Assembly: GCA_946480785.1 (NCBI GenBank)
Contig: CAMLLD010000018.1
Span: forward strand, 10,313-74,312
Direction: 5' to 3'
DNA: 64,000 bases
DNA from: an uncultured Blastocatellia bacterium
GTDB taxonomy: Bacteria > Acidobacteriota > Blastocatellia > Pyrinomonadales > Pyrinomonadaceae
Below are positions 29,061-37,988 of the stretch, piece after piece. Position 1 is the stretch's first letter. Every line of letters starts with the position of its first letter. Made by a program: the position numbers and the translations under genes. Below the pieces are notes generated by a model. The model was given only the letters and a program-made list of their open reading frames with translations. It made no database searches and was not told the origin of the DNA.

Positions 29061-29135
29061 ACAGATGCACACAGATAGCACGGATCTCTCTTCGTAGAGA
29101 TCCGTGTTAATCCGTGGCCGGTATTAATCCGTGGC
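29061..29135. repeat. Dispersed repeat copy with perfect hairpin, between convergent genes
   Basis: The arm CACGGATCTCT (29080-29090) pairs perfectly with AGAGATCCGTG (29097-29107) across a 6-base loop. It is flanked by repeat-family sequence: ACAGATGCACACAGATAG at left and TTAATCCGTGGC at right, repeated as TTAATCCGTGGCT at 29125-29137. It lies between the stops of the receptor and the halogenase-like gene and could also end transcription from either side, although no T-run follows. Confidence 0.65.
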
Positions 29136-30470
29136 TGCACGGTCGTCGAAGGAGTTGTATTGGGCTCGCAGGAGGAGCTCGGATTCTTCGCCGGTTGGGG
29201 GTTGGGGCATAAGGGTGCCGTCGAGTTGTTCGTAGAGGGGTGGTGGGATGTCGGCGAACTCCGACATTGGACCATAGACGCTGTCCACGCCTTCCCGGAA
29301 GACGTCGCCAATCAGTAGATTAATGATGTGCGTGCGCTCGTCCGGATACTTCTTCAGAAAACCCGAGAAGCTGAAACCATCGTTGTAGAACGCGTAGACC
29401 AACTTCCGCATCGACTCAATCCCGCGATCGAGCTTCGCCTGATATTGGCCCAGACGCGCGGCGGAAAAGTCGTTGTGATTGAAAGCGTCGTGGATCGCAT
29501 CGGCTGCGAGTTCGGCCATCTTCAAGGCGAGCAGCACACCCGACGAGTAGATCGGATCGAGAAAGCCGTAAGCGTCGCCGATGATGATGAAACCGTTGCC
29601 CGCGTTGTGCTTCGAACGATAAGAGTAATCGAGGATCGAGTAGATCTTGTCAACGCGCTCGCCGCCGGCAACACGACGTCGGCACGGCTCACACTTCTCG
29701 ATCTCCTCGTTATAAATCTTCGCGAGGTCCTGCCCGCGGCCCTTCAACAAGTAATCCGGGTCGGCGACGATGCCCACACTCGTGATGCCGTCGTCGAGCG
29801 GGATATACCAGAACCAGCCGCCGCTACCGTGCTCGGTCCGCAAAACCAGCGTCGCGCCGCCATTCAAATCCGGCTCGCGATGCACGTTTTTCCAATACGA
29901 ATACAGCACCGCCTTCTTCAGTTTCGGATCGCGCACGCGCCAGCGAAACTTGTTCGACAGCATCGCCATCTGCCCGGTCGCATCGACCACAACTTTGGCA
30001 AAGAACTGTTCACGCGACCCGTCCGGCATCTGCACTTCCACCCCAACCGCGCGATCGCCTTCAAACAAAACCTGCTTCACGAGCACGCCCTGATGGACCG
30101 TCGCGCCCGACTCAGCCGCGTGGTTAAGCAACAGCTCATCAAACTTCGCGCGCGTCACCTGCCACGTCACCGCGCTCTCATGATGCACGGCCTCGAAGAA
30201 GTAAAACGGGCGCGACTCTTTCCCCGCCGCGTTCGCAAACTGCACGCTGTACTTCCGCACAAACGGACTCTCGCGCAGTTTCTCGAGCAAACCCATGCGC
30301 CGAAAAGTCCAGTAGGTATCGGTCATCAACGACTCGCCGATGTGATGCCGCGGAAAAATTTCTTTCTCGAAGAGGATTACCTGGCGGCCTTCGCGCGCCA
30401 ACATGCTGGCCACAGAACTCCCGGCAGGTCCACCACCCATTACTATAACGTCGTATGTATTGTTATTCAT
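29124..30470 (-). CDS. Flavin-dependent halogenase-like oxidoreductase
   Basis: A 448-aa FAD enzyme. The N-terminal dinucleotide motif GGGPAGSSVASMLAREG (about 12-28), FEKEIFPRHHIGES and the DxxG region FIIIGDAYGFLDPIYSSG are shared with the tryptophan-halogenase/geranylgeranyl-reductase superfamily. Two features favour a halogenase: WFWYIP at 219-224 matches the W-x-W-x-I-P motif, and K73 in PFVRKYS falls where variant-B halogenases (CmlS, PltA type) have the catalytic lysine. A non-halogenating monooxygenase or reductase is still possible. The start overlaps the end of the HemN-like gene (ATGA), so the two are coupled. No flavin reductase or carrier protein gene is adjacent. Confidence 0.75.
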   Translation of the reverse strand: MNNNTYDVIVMGGGPAGSSVASMLAREGRQVILFEKEIFPRHHIGESLMTDTYWTFRRMGLLEKLRESPFVRKYSVQFANAAGKESRPFYFFEAVHHESAVTWQVTRAKFDELLLNHAAESGATVHQGVLVKQVLFEGDRAVGVEVQMPDGSREQFFAKVVVDATGQMAMLSNKFRWRVRDPKLKKAVLYSYWKNVHREPDLNGGATLVLRTEHGSGGWFWYIPLDDGITSVGIVADPDYLLKGRGQDLAKIYNEEIEKCEPCRRRVAGGERVDKIYSILDYSYRSKHNAGNGFIIIGDAYGFLDPIYSSGVLLALKMAELAADAIHDAFNHNDFSAARLGQYQAKLDRGIESMRKLVYAFYNDGFSFSGFLKKYPDERTHIINLLIGDVFREGVDSVYGPMSEFADIPPPLYEQLDGTLMPQPPTGEESELLLRAQYNSFDDRAATD

Positions 30471-31780
30471 GCGTACCGTACGGTTCTCAGTTCAGGTTCG
30501 AAGAAATCAAGTAAGAAATGATCCACGACCAACAGACCAGGCCGTGTTAACCGGATAGTGCCGTTGTTGCGTTCCACGAGCTGCTTCGCTTGCAGCTCTT
30601 CGTAGACCGGCTGGAACTCCTGCCAAACATCAACGGCAAACTTCTTTTGGAAATAACTGGTATCGAGCGTTCCGGTTTTCAGTTGCAACACCATCTCGCG
30701 AATCAGCCGCTGCTTGGGTGTCAGCGAGACCGCGCGATAAATCGGCAGGCGACCTTCGTTAATGATGCGCACGTACTCTTCGAAGTTGTGCGCATTTTGA
30801 AAATTAACGCCGCCAAAATGCGAAAACGAGGAAACGCCGAGCCCGATCATGTCGCCGCCGTGCCACAGTGCATCACGATAAATAAACCGGCACGTTTTCT
30901 TTTTCGTCGCGACGATGTCGGTGCCCGCGATTTCGTAGCCGTGCTGCAGAAACTCTTCGAAAGCGTAGTTGAGCCAGTTGCGCTTCGTGGTCCAATCGGC
31001 AATCGGCGACTCAATGCCCTTCTGCAAAATGTCGCGTGAGATGAGCGTGTTGTAGGGCAACTCCATCTGGTAGATGGTTACCGAGTCAGGCTCGAGTTCG
31101 ATCGCGCGGCGCACCGCTTCACGCCACTTCTCTTCCGTTTCGCCCATCATCCCCGCGATCAGATCGATATTGATCTGCGGAAAGTCGACTTCGCGCGCCC
31201 ACGCATAAGCACGATAAATTTCCGGCGACAGATGCGCGCGTCCGTTCGCGGCGAGAATCTCATCGTCGAAATGCTCGATGCCGAGACTGAGACGCGTCAC
31301 ACCAATGTCTTTCAACGTCTCGAGTTTCGACTTGTGCAACGTGCCGGGCTCACACTCAAACGTGACCTCTTCCGCGTTTGCCCAACTCACGTGCCGATTC
31401 AAGCCCTCGACGAGATAACGCAGTTGCCGATCGCTGATGTACGAAGGCGTGCCGCCGCCGAAGTAAGCAAAACGAAGTCGCCGTCCCTGAAACGCAGCAG
31501 TGCGGCTGTAGAGCTCGTTCTCTTTGATCAGCGCGTCGAGATAGACCTCGATCTCGGAAGCGTTCTTGTCGGTGTAGACTTTGAAGTAACAAAAGAGACA
31601 ACGCTTGCGGCAGAACGGAATGTGCAGATAGAGACCGAGTGGATCGTCTACCCGCGGCGGTTGCGCGAGCGCATCGAGCGCCTGCGGTACGAACTCCGGC
31701 TGCCACTGCGAGAAGGGCGGGTAGTTCGAGACAAAATAATTCCCTACCTCAGTCCTGGTTTGCGATACCTCTACAGTCAT
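30467..31780 (-). CDS. HemN/HemW-like radical SAM protein
   Basis: A 437-aa radical SAM enzyme. The cluster motif C-x3-C-x2-C is C57, C61 and C64 (FCRKRCLFCYF), followed by FAYFGGGTPSYIS (the SAM-binding GGGTPS) and LSLGIEHFDDEILAANGR. A C-terminal winged-helix-like domain (about 360-435) is shared with coproporphyrinogen dehydrogenase relatives. It is unlikely to be the housekeeping HemN because it forms a two-gene unit with a halogenase-like flavoprotein. HemN-like enzymes also act as heme chaperones, heme-degrading enzymes and methyl- or cyclopropane-forming enzymes. The exact reaction is not predictable. The first residues before 45 are poorly conserved. Confidence 0.85.
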   Translation of the reverse strand: MTVEVSQTRTEVGNYFVSNYPPFSQWQPEFVPQALDALAQPPRVDDPLGLYLHIPFCRKRCLFCYFKVYTDKNASEIEVYLDALIKENELYSRTAAFQGRRLRFAYFGGGTPSYISDRQLRYLVEGLNRHVSWANAEEVTFECEPGTLHKSKLETLKDIGVTRLSLGIEHFDDEILAANGRAHLSPEIYRAYAWAREVDFPQINIDLIAGMMGETEEKWREAVRRAIELEPDSVTIYQMELPYNTLISRDILQKGIESPIADWTTKRNWLNYAFEEFLQHGYEIAGTDIVATKKKTCRFIYRDALWHGGDMIGLGVSSFSHFGGVNFQNAHNFEEYVRIINEGRLPIYRAVSLTPKQRLIREMVLQLKTGTLDTSYFQKKFAVDVWQEFQPVYEELQAKQLVERNNGTIRLTRPGLLVVDHFLLDFFEPELRTVRYA

Positions 31781-31870
31781 GAATTTAGCAAATTAGCATC
31801 TACGCGCCGGATGAGCAATTGCGCGGTATAATCCCTCGCTACTACGCGCGAAGCAATTCATAGGTTGCAC

Positions 31871-33274
31871 ATGCCGCCAACGCCCGGCTTCAGTTTTTCG
31901 GATCGCAAGACCTATTTAGTTTATGCACTGATGCTGCTGTTCGGTGTAGCGGCAGTGGCGCTGATTCTCTGGCTCGGCTCTGGGCCACAGATAAACACGA
32001 ATGCACACGGATCATCGCTAACGGGAAGTCTCTGGCAGAACTTCCGCTCTCCGTTTAGTGTGTTGCTGATCCAAATCGTGGTGATACTCGCGGCCGCGGG
32101 ACTCGTCAGTCGATTGTTTCGACGGCTTGGACAACCGCCCGTCATGGGCGAGATGGTCGCGGGAATCATTCTCGGCCCCTCAGTGCTCGGGTTCTTTTTT
32201 CCCGGAGTGATGGCGTTCATTTTTCCGCCGACGTCGCTCGAAACATTGAGACTGCTGAGCCAGATCGGCGTCGTGCTGTTCATGTTCGTCGTCGGCATGG
32301 AGCTGAACGTCAGACACGTAAAAGAGCGCGGGTCGGCGGCGGTGATGATCAGTCACGCCAGCATCGTCGTGCCTTTCGTTCTCGGCACGACACTGTCCTT
32401 ATTTCTCTATCGCGAGCTCGCGCCGCCGGGAACCTCGTTCAGCGCCTTTGCGTTATTCATCGGGGTTGCAATGAGCATCACAGCCTTTCCGGTGCTCGCC
32501 CGAATTCTTGCAGACCGCAACCTGACGCAAACTCAACTGGGCTCGATCGCGCTGACGTGTGCGGCTGTTGACGACGTCACTGCGTGGTGCATTCTCGCGC
32601 TCGTGATCGCGCTCGTGCAGGCGAGCGGCATCGTTGTTTCGTTAACCACGCTCGTCTTCACGTTGTTGTTTGCCGCAGCGATGATCTTTGTAGTGCGGCC
32701 GCAGTTGCGCCGCATGGTAAAACTCGCGACCGGCGCGCACGTCCACACGCGACGTTTGATTGCAGGCGTGCTGGCGCTCGTGCTGATGTCGGCGCTCGTC
32801 ACCGAGACGATCGGCATTCACGCCTTGTTCGGCGCCTTCATCGCAGGCGTGGTGATGCCGCCGTCGACAGACTTCCGCCTGTTTCTGCGCGAGAAGCTGG
32901 AAACGTTCAGCGCCGCGGCATTGCTGCCGTTGTTCTTCGCGTTCACGGGCCTGCGCATGCAGGCCACTTTGCTGAACGACTGGCGCAGTTGGGCGCTTTG
33001 CGCGGTCGTTATTCTCGTCGCTATTGCCGGCAAACTCGGCGGCAGCATGTTGATGAGCCGTTGGACGGGAATGAGCTGGTCGCAATCGTTTTCGCTCGGC
33101 GTGTTGATGAACACGCGCGGGCTGGTGGAACTGGTCGTGCTGAATATCGGTTACGACCTCGGCATTCTTTCCGGTCGCATCTTTGCGATGATGGTGTTGA
33201 TGGCGCTGGTCACGACGTTTATGACCGGACCGTTGCTCTCGCTGGTCAACATTCGAGCCAAAGTAACTACATAA
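31871..33274 (+). CDS. CPA2-type cation:proton antiporter with in-frame repeat insertion
   Basis: About 467 aa from ATG 31871 (a TTG at 31865 is also in frame). Thirteen hydrophobic segments follow the KefB/NapA pattern: GLVSRLFRRLGQPPVMGEMVAGIILGPS, GVVLFMFVVGMELN, and the ion-binding region AVDDVTAWCIL (the DD pair). There is no TrkA-N domain. The predicted function is exchange of Na+ or K+ for protons across the inner membrane. The first helix is followed by GPQINTNAHGSS, encoded by a copy of the 31-bp dispersed repeat (31983-32013); this is probably a periplasmic loop. No stop is introduced. Confidence 0.9.
   Translation: MPPTPGFSFSDRKTYLVYALMLLFGVAAVALILWLGSGPQINTNAHGSSLTGSLWQNFRSPFSVLLIQIVVILAAAGLVSRLFRRLGQPPVMGEMVAGIILGPSVLGFFFPGVMAFIFPPTSLETLRLLSQIGVVLFMFVVGMELNVRHVKERGSAAVMISHASIVVPFVLGTTLSLFLYRELAPPGTSFSAFALFIGVAMSITAFPVLARILADRNLTQTQLGSIALTCAAVDDVTAWCILALVIALVQASGIVVSLTTLVFTLLFAAAMIFVVRPQLRRMVKLATGAHVHTRRLIAGVLALVLMSALVTETIGIHALFGAFIAGVVMPPSTDFRLFLREKLETFSAAALLPLFFAFTGLRMQATLLNDWRSWALCAVVILVAIAGKLGGSMLMSRWTGMSWSQSFSLGVLMNTRGLVELVVLNIGYDLGILSGRIFAMMVLMALVTTFMTGPLLSLVNIRAKVTT
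31983..32013. repeat. In-frame copy of the dispersed 31-bp repeat inside the antiporter gene
   Basis: GGCCACAGAT, AAACACGAAT, GCACACGGATC matches the copy at 20989-21019 at 27 of 31 positions. It translates as GPQINTNAHG; the copy at 20989 would read [10 protein letters not shown] in the same frame. The insertion lies just after the first transmembrane segment. Confidence 0.75.
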
Positions 33275-33287
33275 AAGGAGAACTGCG

Positions 33288-33785
33288 ATGGCTAAAAAAC
33301 TGTTGCTTGCGTTTGCTGCAATTACGACGTTGTCGATCCTTGCGCTCGCCGCCACGAAACCAAACTTCAGCGGCACCTGGAACATGGACCGCGGGCGCAG
33401 CTTCGGCATGCCCGGCGACATGACCCAGATCCTCACCGTCACGCAAAAGGACGATCAGATGGAAGTGGAAACGAAGATCATCCAGCCGAACAACGAGCGC
33501 ACCGTCAAAGACACTTATTACTTCGACGGCAAGGAGCATGAGTTCACTCCCGTTGTGCCGCCGGGACAGCCGCCTGCGAAGGGTAAACGGATAGCGAGTT
33601 GGATGCCGGGTGAAGTGGGCCTGCTGGTGACGGACATAACGACGGTCCAATCACCGAAAGGTGAAGTCACGACTCAGAACCAGCGCAAGTGGACCGTCAA
33701 CAGTCAGGGCGAGCTGGTGATTGATTCGTACGTCGACAATCCGCAGATCTCGTACGAAGCGAAGCGGATCTTCAAGAAGCAATAA
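33288..33785 (+). CDS. Small exported protein of unknown function
   Basis: A 165-aa protein with a signal peptide (about 1-21, AITTLSILALAATK). The mature part starts NFSGTWNMDRGRS and is beta-rich with several charged strands (LTVTQKDDQMEVETK, KWTVNSQGELVIDSY). The opening NFSGTW and a following sequence of alternating strands are seen in a lipocalin-like acidobacterial family of unknown role. An AAGGAG site lies seven bases before the ATG. It follows the antiporter by 13 bases. Its stop codon abuts that of the convergent PQQ gene. Confidence 0.8.
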   Translation: MAKKLLLAFAAITTLSILALAATKPNFSGTWNMDRGRSFGMPGDMTQILTVTQKDDQMEVETKIIQPNNERTVKDTYYFDGKEHEFTPVVPPGQPPAKGKRIASWMPGEVGLLVTDITTVQSPKGEVTTQNQRKWTVNSQGELVIDSYVDNPQISYEAKRIFKKQ

Positions 33786-35225
33786 TTACTTGCGCGAGAT
33801 GTCGTAAGCCGCCATCTCGTTCGCGTTGCGCACGAGCAAACGGCCGTCGGCGATCGCCGGGATGTTCCAAGTCTTGCCTTGCAACGCCGAGAAGCGCGCG
33901 ACCTCCGTGTAGGCATCGGGCGACGCTTTGACTAAAGCCAGGTCGCCGCTGTCGCTCGTTACGATCAGATTGCCGCTCGCGACGAGCAACTGGCCGTAAC
34001 CGTAACGCCCGCCTTTCCACTTGCGCTCCCCCGTGTTCACGTCGAGACACGTGAGGATTCCTTCATCCATCCCGTAGACGTAGCCGTTGTAGTAGACCGA
34101 GCTGTTGAACTTGTTCTTCATGTTTATGTTTTCCCAAACGATCGTCGCGGTGAGGTCCTGGCCCGTGCCCTTCACTTCCACGAGCGCCGCGCCTTTGCCG
34201 TAACCGGAAGACATGAAGAAGCGGTTCTTGTCGACGACGATGGGTTGAGAAACATTAATGCCCATGCTCGTGTCCCACGGATAACTCCAGAGCAGTGCGC
34301 CTGTCTCCGGCACGAGACCGACGACGCGCGACGCAGTGACAACGAGGATCTGCCGGCGACCCGCAAGCTCCGCGAGCATCGGTGACGAATACGCCTGCTG
34401 ATCGCTCAGCGATTTCCAAACCGGAGCGCCCGTCAGCTTGTTGTAAGCCACGACTGATTTATTGTTCGCGCCGCCCGGAAGCACGATCACTTTGTCGTCG
34501 ACGATCAGCGGTGAACCGGCAACCCCCCATTTCAGATTAGACGCCTGGTTGTCGGAGAGAATGTTCTTGCCCCAAATCACGGCGCCGGTGTTTGCGTCGA
34601 GACAACGCAGTTCACCAGTGCCGCCAAGGGCATAAAGACGACCTTGATCCCACGTCGGCGTAGCGCGTGGACCATCACCCGTGTCGTCGCCGGGCGTGTA
34701 CGAAGCGCTCCATTGCTGCGTCCACAACTCACGCCCGGTGGCAACGTCGTAAGCCGCAACAACTTCCTGCCCACGACGCTGCTCGATCGTGTAAGCGCGT
34801 CCGTCAGCAACTGAGAACGAGGCGTAGCCGAGACCGATCGGTTGTTTCCAAAGCGGAGTCAAGCCGTTACTGGGCCAACTCGTCAACACAGGCGTAGCTT
34901 CGTAATTGCCGTCGCGCTTTGGACCGCGGAAGTTCGTCCAATAGTTTCGCGTGGGAGCAGCGGCGGTCGCCGCAGGACTTTGACCCGGCGAAGCGCCGGG
35001 ACTCGACGAGACAACAGGAGCTGTTGTCGCAACCGGAACCGCGGGCGCCTGTGCCGCCTGTTGTCGCCGGTTCTCCTCGAGCGCGTCGTAATGCGCTTCC
35101 AGCGATCGGCTGCGGATAATCCTAAACCCGACCACAGTGGCGATTACGAGAAGCACACAGACGCCAGCGGCGATGAGCAGCGTTCTGGACTTGTACCAGG
35201 GCGGACTTGTTTTTTGCTCAAACAT
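33786..35225 (-). CDS. Membrane-anchored PQQ-like beta-propeller protein
   Basis: A 479-aa protein with an N-terminal membrane anchor (about 15-36, LLIAAGVCVLLVIATVVG) after a short cytoplasmic head, a Pro/Ala/Ser-rich linker (about 50-90), then a propeller opening NYWTNFRGPKRDGNY. Blades are marked DVATGRELWT, DANTGAVIWG, NKLTGAPVWK, PETGALLWSY and DVNTGERKWK. It differs from its paralogues in being anchored by an uncleaved helix rather than secreted. The closest relative is the protein at 23915-25141. It stands apart from the next upstream paralogue by a 60-base gap. Confidence 0.92.
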   Translation of the reverse strand: MFEQKTSPPWYKSRTLLIAAGVCVLLVIATVVGFRIIRSRSLEAHYDALEENRRQQAAQAPAVPVATTAPVVSSSPGASPGQSPAATAAAPTRNYWTNFRGPKRDGNYEATPVLTSWPSNGLTPLWKQPIGLGYASFSVADGRAYTIEQRRGQEVVAAYDVATGRELWTQQWSASYTPGDDTGDGPRATPTWDQGRLYALGGTGELRCLDANTGAVIWGKNILSDNQASNLKWGVAGSPLIVDDKVIVLPGGANNKSVVAYNKLTGAPVWKSLSDQQAYSSPMLAELAGRRQILVVTASRVVGLVPETGALLWSYPWDTSMGINVSQPIVVDKNRFFMSSGYGKGAALVEVKGTGQDLTATIVWENINMKNKFNSSVYYNGYVYGMDEGILTCLDVNTGERKWKGGRYGYGQLLVASGNLIVTSDSGDLALVKASPDAYTEVARFSALQGKTWNIPAIADGRLLVRNANEMAAYDISRK

Positions 35226-35285
35226 AACTACCCCCCGATGAATATTGCCAGGATACTCGTTAGACGCCGCTCAGCCGGGAATGTT

Positions 35286-36608
35286 TCAACTGCCGATGCA
35301 GTAGAGGTTCTTTTCGCCGCGAATGAAGATGCGCCCGTCGGCAATCGCGGGTGAAGCATACACCGCTTCGCCGACCGAGTTGGTGCCGATGATTTCGTGC
35401 TTCGGGCCGGCCTTCACGATGAACGTGTCGCCGTCCTCGCTCGTCATCAGGATCTTTCCTTCGAAAGCGACGGGCGAAGCAGTGAACGTCGCGGGAATCG
35501 GAATGCGTCCGCCTTCATACTTCACTTCCCCGGTCTTCGCGTCAATGCACGTAAGCACGCCGCGATCGGTCGTCAGATAAAGATAGTCGCCGTAGAGAAT
35601 CGGCGACGGCACGTAAGCAGTGCCCTTCGCGTATGTCCACGGCACGTTCGGCGTGCCCGTCAGATCGCCGCTGCCGCCCAGCTTGATGGCCATCGCGATC
35701 TTCGCGGGAAACCCAGCGACGACAAACACCATTTCATTGTTCGCCACCGGCGAAGGAATCGCATTGCTCTCGACGCCCTTGTGTCGCCATAACTCTTTTC
35801 CAGTGGCCGGATCGTAACCGATCACGAACTCCGTTCCGCTCGTGATCAACTCCGCACGCTTTGCCGTCCGCACAAGGAGCGGCGTGGACCAACTCACCTG
35901 CACTTTGCGCGGCGTACGCCAAACTTCCTTGCCCGTCTGCTTGTTCACGGCGACGATAAACGACGACGCGCCGTTCTCTTCGTCACACTGAACGATCACG
36001 AGGTTCTCAAACAGAATCGGCGACGTGCCCGTGCCCATGCCGACCGTCCCGAGTTTGCCGAGATCCGCTTTCCACGCGAGCTTGCCGTTGTAGTCGTAGG
36101 CGTAGAGTCCTTCGGTGCCGAAGAACGCATAGACTAATTTGCCGTCAGTTGTGGGCGTCGAAGCGGCGTAAGAGCTCTTGCGATGACGATTGTCGTAAGG
36201 CGTGCCTTCCCACGCGACCGTCTCCCACAGAATCTTGCCGGAGTTACGATCCAGAGCGATCACTTTGAACGTGTGTTTGTGATCGGCGCCCACGCTGTCC
36301 GGGTGGATAAACTCCTTGTCGCCGTCCATGTGCTTGACGGCCTTCGCGCCGGGAACGAGTTCACCTTCGATCGCGGTTGTTAAGAAGATCTTGTTACCCC
36401 AAACGATCGGCGACGAGTGTCCGCGGCCGGCGATCGGGGTCTTCCATTTGATGTTTTTGGTTGGGGTCCATTCGGCGGGCAAGTTCTTCTCATTCGAGAT
36501 GCCCGAGCCATCCGGACCACGCCACTGCGGCCAGTTCGCGGCGAAGCCGGCGGTTGTAAGCAACATTACTGCGACGAAAGCGAAACCAGTCATACGAGTT
36601 ACTCTCAC
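35286..36608 (-). CDS. PQQ-like beta-propeller repeat protein
   Basis: A 440-aa exported protein. From GTG 36608 the chain begins MRVTRM; ATG 36593 gives a shorter signal peptide (FAFVAVMLLTTAGFAANW) and is equally likely. The opener [20 protein letters not shown] is followed by [50 protein letters not shown] and DAKTGEVKYE blades. It is very similar to the adjacent upstream paralogue (36605-37975), sharing HSSPIVWGNKIFLTTA and KSSYAASTP, so the pair looks like a local duplication. The start overlaps the stop of that gene when GTG is used. Confidence 0.92.
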   Translation of the reverse strand: MRVTRMTGFAFVAVMLLTTAGFAANWPQWRGPDGSGISNEKNLPAEWTPTKNIKWKTPIAGRGHSSPIVWGNKIFLTTAIEGELVPGAKAVKHMDGDKEFIHPDSVGADHKHTFKVIALDRNSGKILWETVAWEGTPYDNRHRKSSYAASTPTTDGKLVYAFFGTEGLYAYDYNGKLAWKADLGKLGTVGMGTGTSPILFENLVIVQCDEENGASSFIVAVNKQTGKEVWRTPRKVQVSWSTPLLVRTAKRAELITSGTEFVIGYDPATGKELWRHKGVESNAIPSPVANNEMVFVVAGFPAKIAMAIKLGGSGDLTGTPNVPWTYAKGTAYVPSPILYGDYLYLTTDRGVLTCIDAKTGEVKYEGGRIPIPATFTASPVAFEGKILMTSEDGDTFIVKAGPKHEIIGTNSVGEAVYASPAIADGRIFIRGEKNLYCIGS

Positions 36609-37975
36609 GGGTTTGATCCTTTGTTGTTCGATCCGTTTTTATCTGTGTTCCCGAAGGCGTAAAGATGCGAAACCGTTCGCACAATGACGAGGCCGTTCGA
36701 AATCGCCGGCGTCGCCATCATCACTTCACCCACCGGGTTCTTTGAGAGCAACTCATACTTGGGTCCGGCCTTCACGACGAACACATCGCCGTCTTCGCTG
36801 GCCAGATAAATCTTTCCGTCAGACGCGACGGGCGAAGCCGTAAACGCCGCGCCCGTGCCGCCGAGCCGTTCCTGATACACGCGCTCGCCGGTCTTTGCGT
36901 TGTAAGCCGTCATCACGCCCTGGTTCGAGCAGGTGTAGAGCAGATCGCCGTAAACGATCGGCGTCGGCATGTATGGACCACCGCGCTGTTTGCTCCACGC
37001 GATGAACTCGCTCGACTCCTGACCTTCTTTCAACGACAGGTCGCCACTGCCGCCGGGCTTGATCGCGTAGATCGGTTGAATCGGCGCGTAACCACTCGTG
37101 ACGAAGATCAGATCGAAAGCGGCGAACGGCGTCGGCGTCGTGATCTCAGACATCGGACCGAGATGCCAAAGTTCCTTTCCCGTCGCCGGATCGTAACCGC
37201 GAATCGCTTTCGGACCGCTGGTGATCAACTCCGCGCGCTGTTTGCCTTCGTAAACCGTCGGCGTGCCCCACGAGGGAATCTCTTCGCGGTTCGTCTTCCA
37301 CACTTGCTTGCCGGTCTTGATGTCGTAAGCGGCGATAAACGAATTTTTCTGAATGTCGGCCTGAATGATGACGAGGTTTTTGTAGATGATGGGCGAGCTG
37401 CCGTATTCCCACTGATAGTCGGCGTCGTAGAACCAACCCGCGTCGAGCACGCCGAGATCCTGTTTCCAAAGCAGCTTGCCGTTCAGGTCGTAAGCATAGA
37501 GCCCTTCCGAACCAAACATCGCGATGAGGTACTTGCCGTCGGTCACGGGCGTGGAAGCAGCGTGCGACGACTTCGGATGGCGCTTAACTTTCGGAACACC
37601 TTCGTACGCGACGCGCTCCCAAAGTATCTTGCCCGTGTTCTTGTCGATCGCGTAGACCTTCCAGGTGTGCCTCGGATCGTTTTTGACAGGCGTCGTGTCA
37701 CCGAAGAGTCCGAAACGAGTCTCGTCTTTTTCGCTGTTGACGGCGGTCGTGACGAAGATCTTGTCGCCCCAAACGACGGGACTCGAATGCGCCAGACCGG
37801 GAATCTCGATCTTCCAGCGCACGTTCTCCTCGGACTTCGTGTCCCACTTCACCGGCTGGCCGGGACTTTCGACGACGCCGGTCGCACTTGGACCACGAAA
37901 CTGCGGCCAGTTCTGGGCGGCTGCGGTGGTTACAAACACACCGACAAATATGAGCGAGAGTGTCAGTCGTTTCAT
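36605..37975 (-). CDS. PQQ-like beta-propeller repeat protein
   Basis: A 456-aa exported protein with a signal peptide (about 1-20, ending TTAAAQ), mature start NWPQFRGPSATGVVES and blades [40 protein letters not shown] and NAKTGERVYQ. Compared with its neighbour it carries an extra loop (about 85-100, with RFGLFGDTTP). The C-terminus GNTDKNGSNNKGSNP is encoded by a sequence resembling the dispersed repeat (36630-36650), so the last residues may have been added by that element. Periplasmic; substrate and partners are unknown. Confidence 0.92.
   Translation of the reverse strand: MKRLTLSLIFVGVFVTTAAAQNWPQFRGPSATGVVESPGQPVKWDTKSEENVRWKIEIPGLAHSSPVVWGDKIFVTTAVNSEKDETRFGLFGDTTPVKNDPRHTWKVYAIDKNTGKILWERVAYEGVPKVKRHPKSSHAASTPVTDGKYLIAMFGSEGLYAYDLNGKLLWKQDLGVLDAGWFYDADYQWEYGSSPIIYKNLVIIQADIQKNSFIAAYDIKTGKQVWKTNREEIPSWGTPTVYEGKQRAELITSGPKAIRGYDPATGKELWHLGPMSEITTPTPFAAFDLIFVTSGYAPIQPIYAIKPGGSGDLSLKEGQESSEFIAWSKQRGGPYMPTPIVYGDLLYTCSNQGVMTAYNAKTGERVYQERLGGTGAAFTASPVASDGKIYLASEDGDVFVVKAGPKYELLSKNPVGEVMMATPAISNGLVIVRTVSHLYAFGNTDKNGSNNKGSNP
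36630..36650. repeat. Degenerate dispersed-repeat end at a PQQ gene terminus
   Basis: On the minus strand the sequence GAACACAGATAAAAACGGAT resembles the CACAGAT..ACACGGAT ends of the repeat family. It supplies the last codons of the paralogue at 36605-37975. The match is partial and could be chance. Confidence 0.35.
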
Positions 37976-37988
37976 CAGGACCTCTGGG

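Noticed and set aside
31827..31832. TATAAT between the divergent HemN-like and antiporter genes
   Set aside because: No TTGACA-like -35 box at 16-18 bases; a promoter may exist but cannot be assigned from this hexamer alone.
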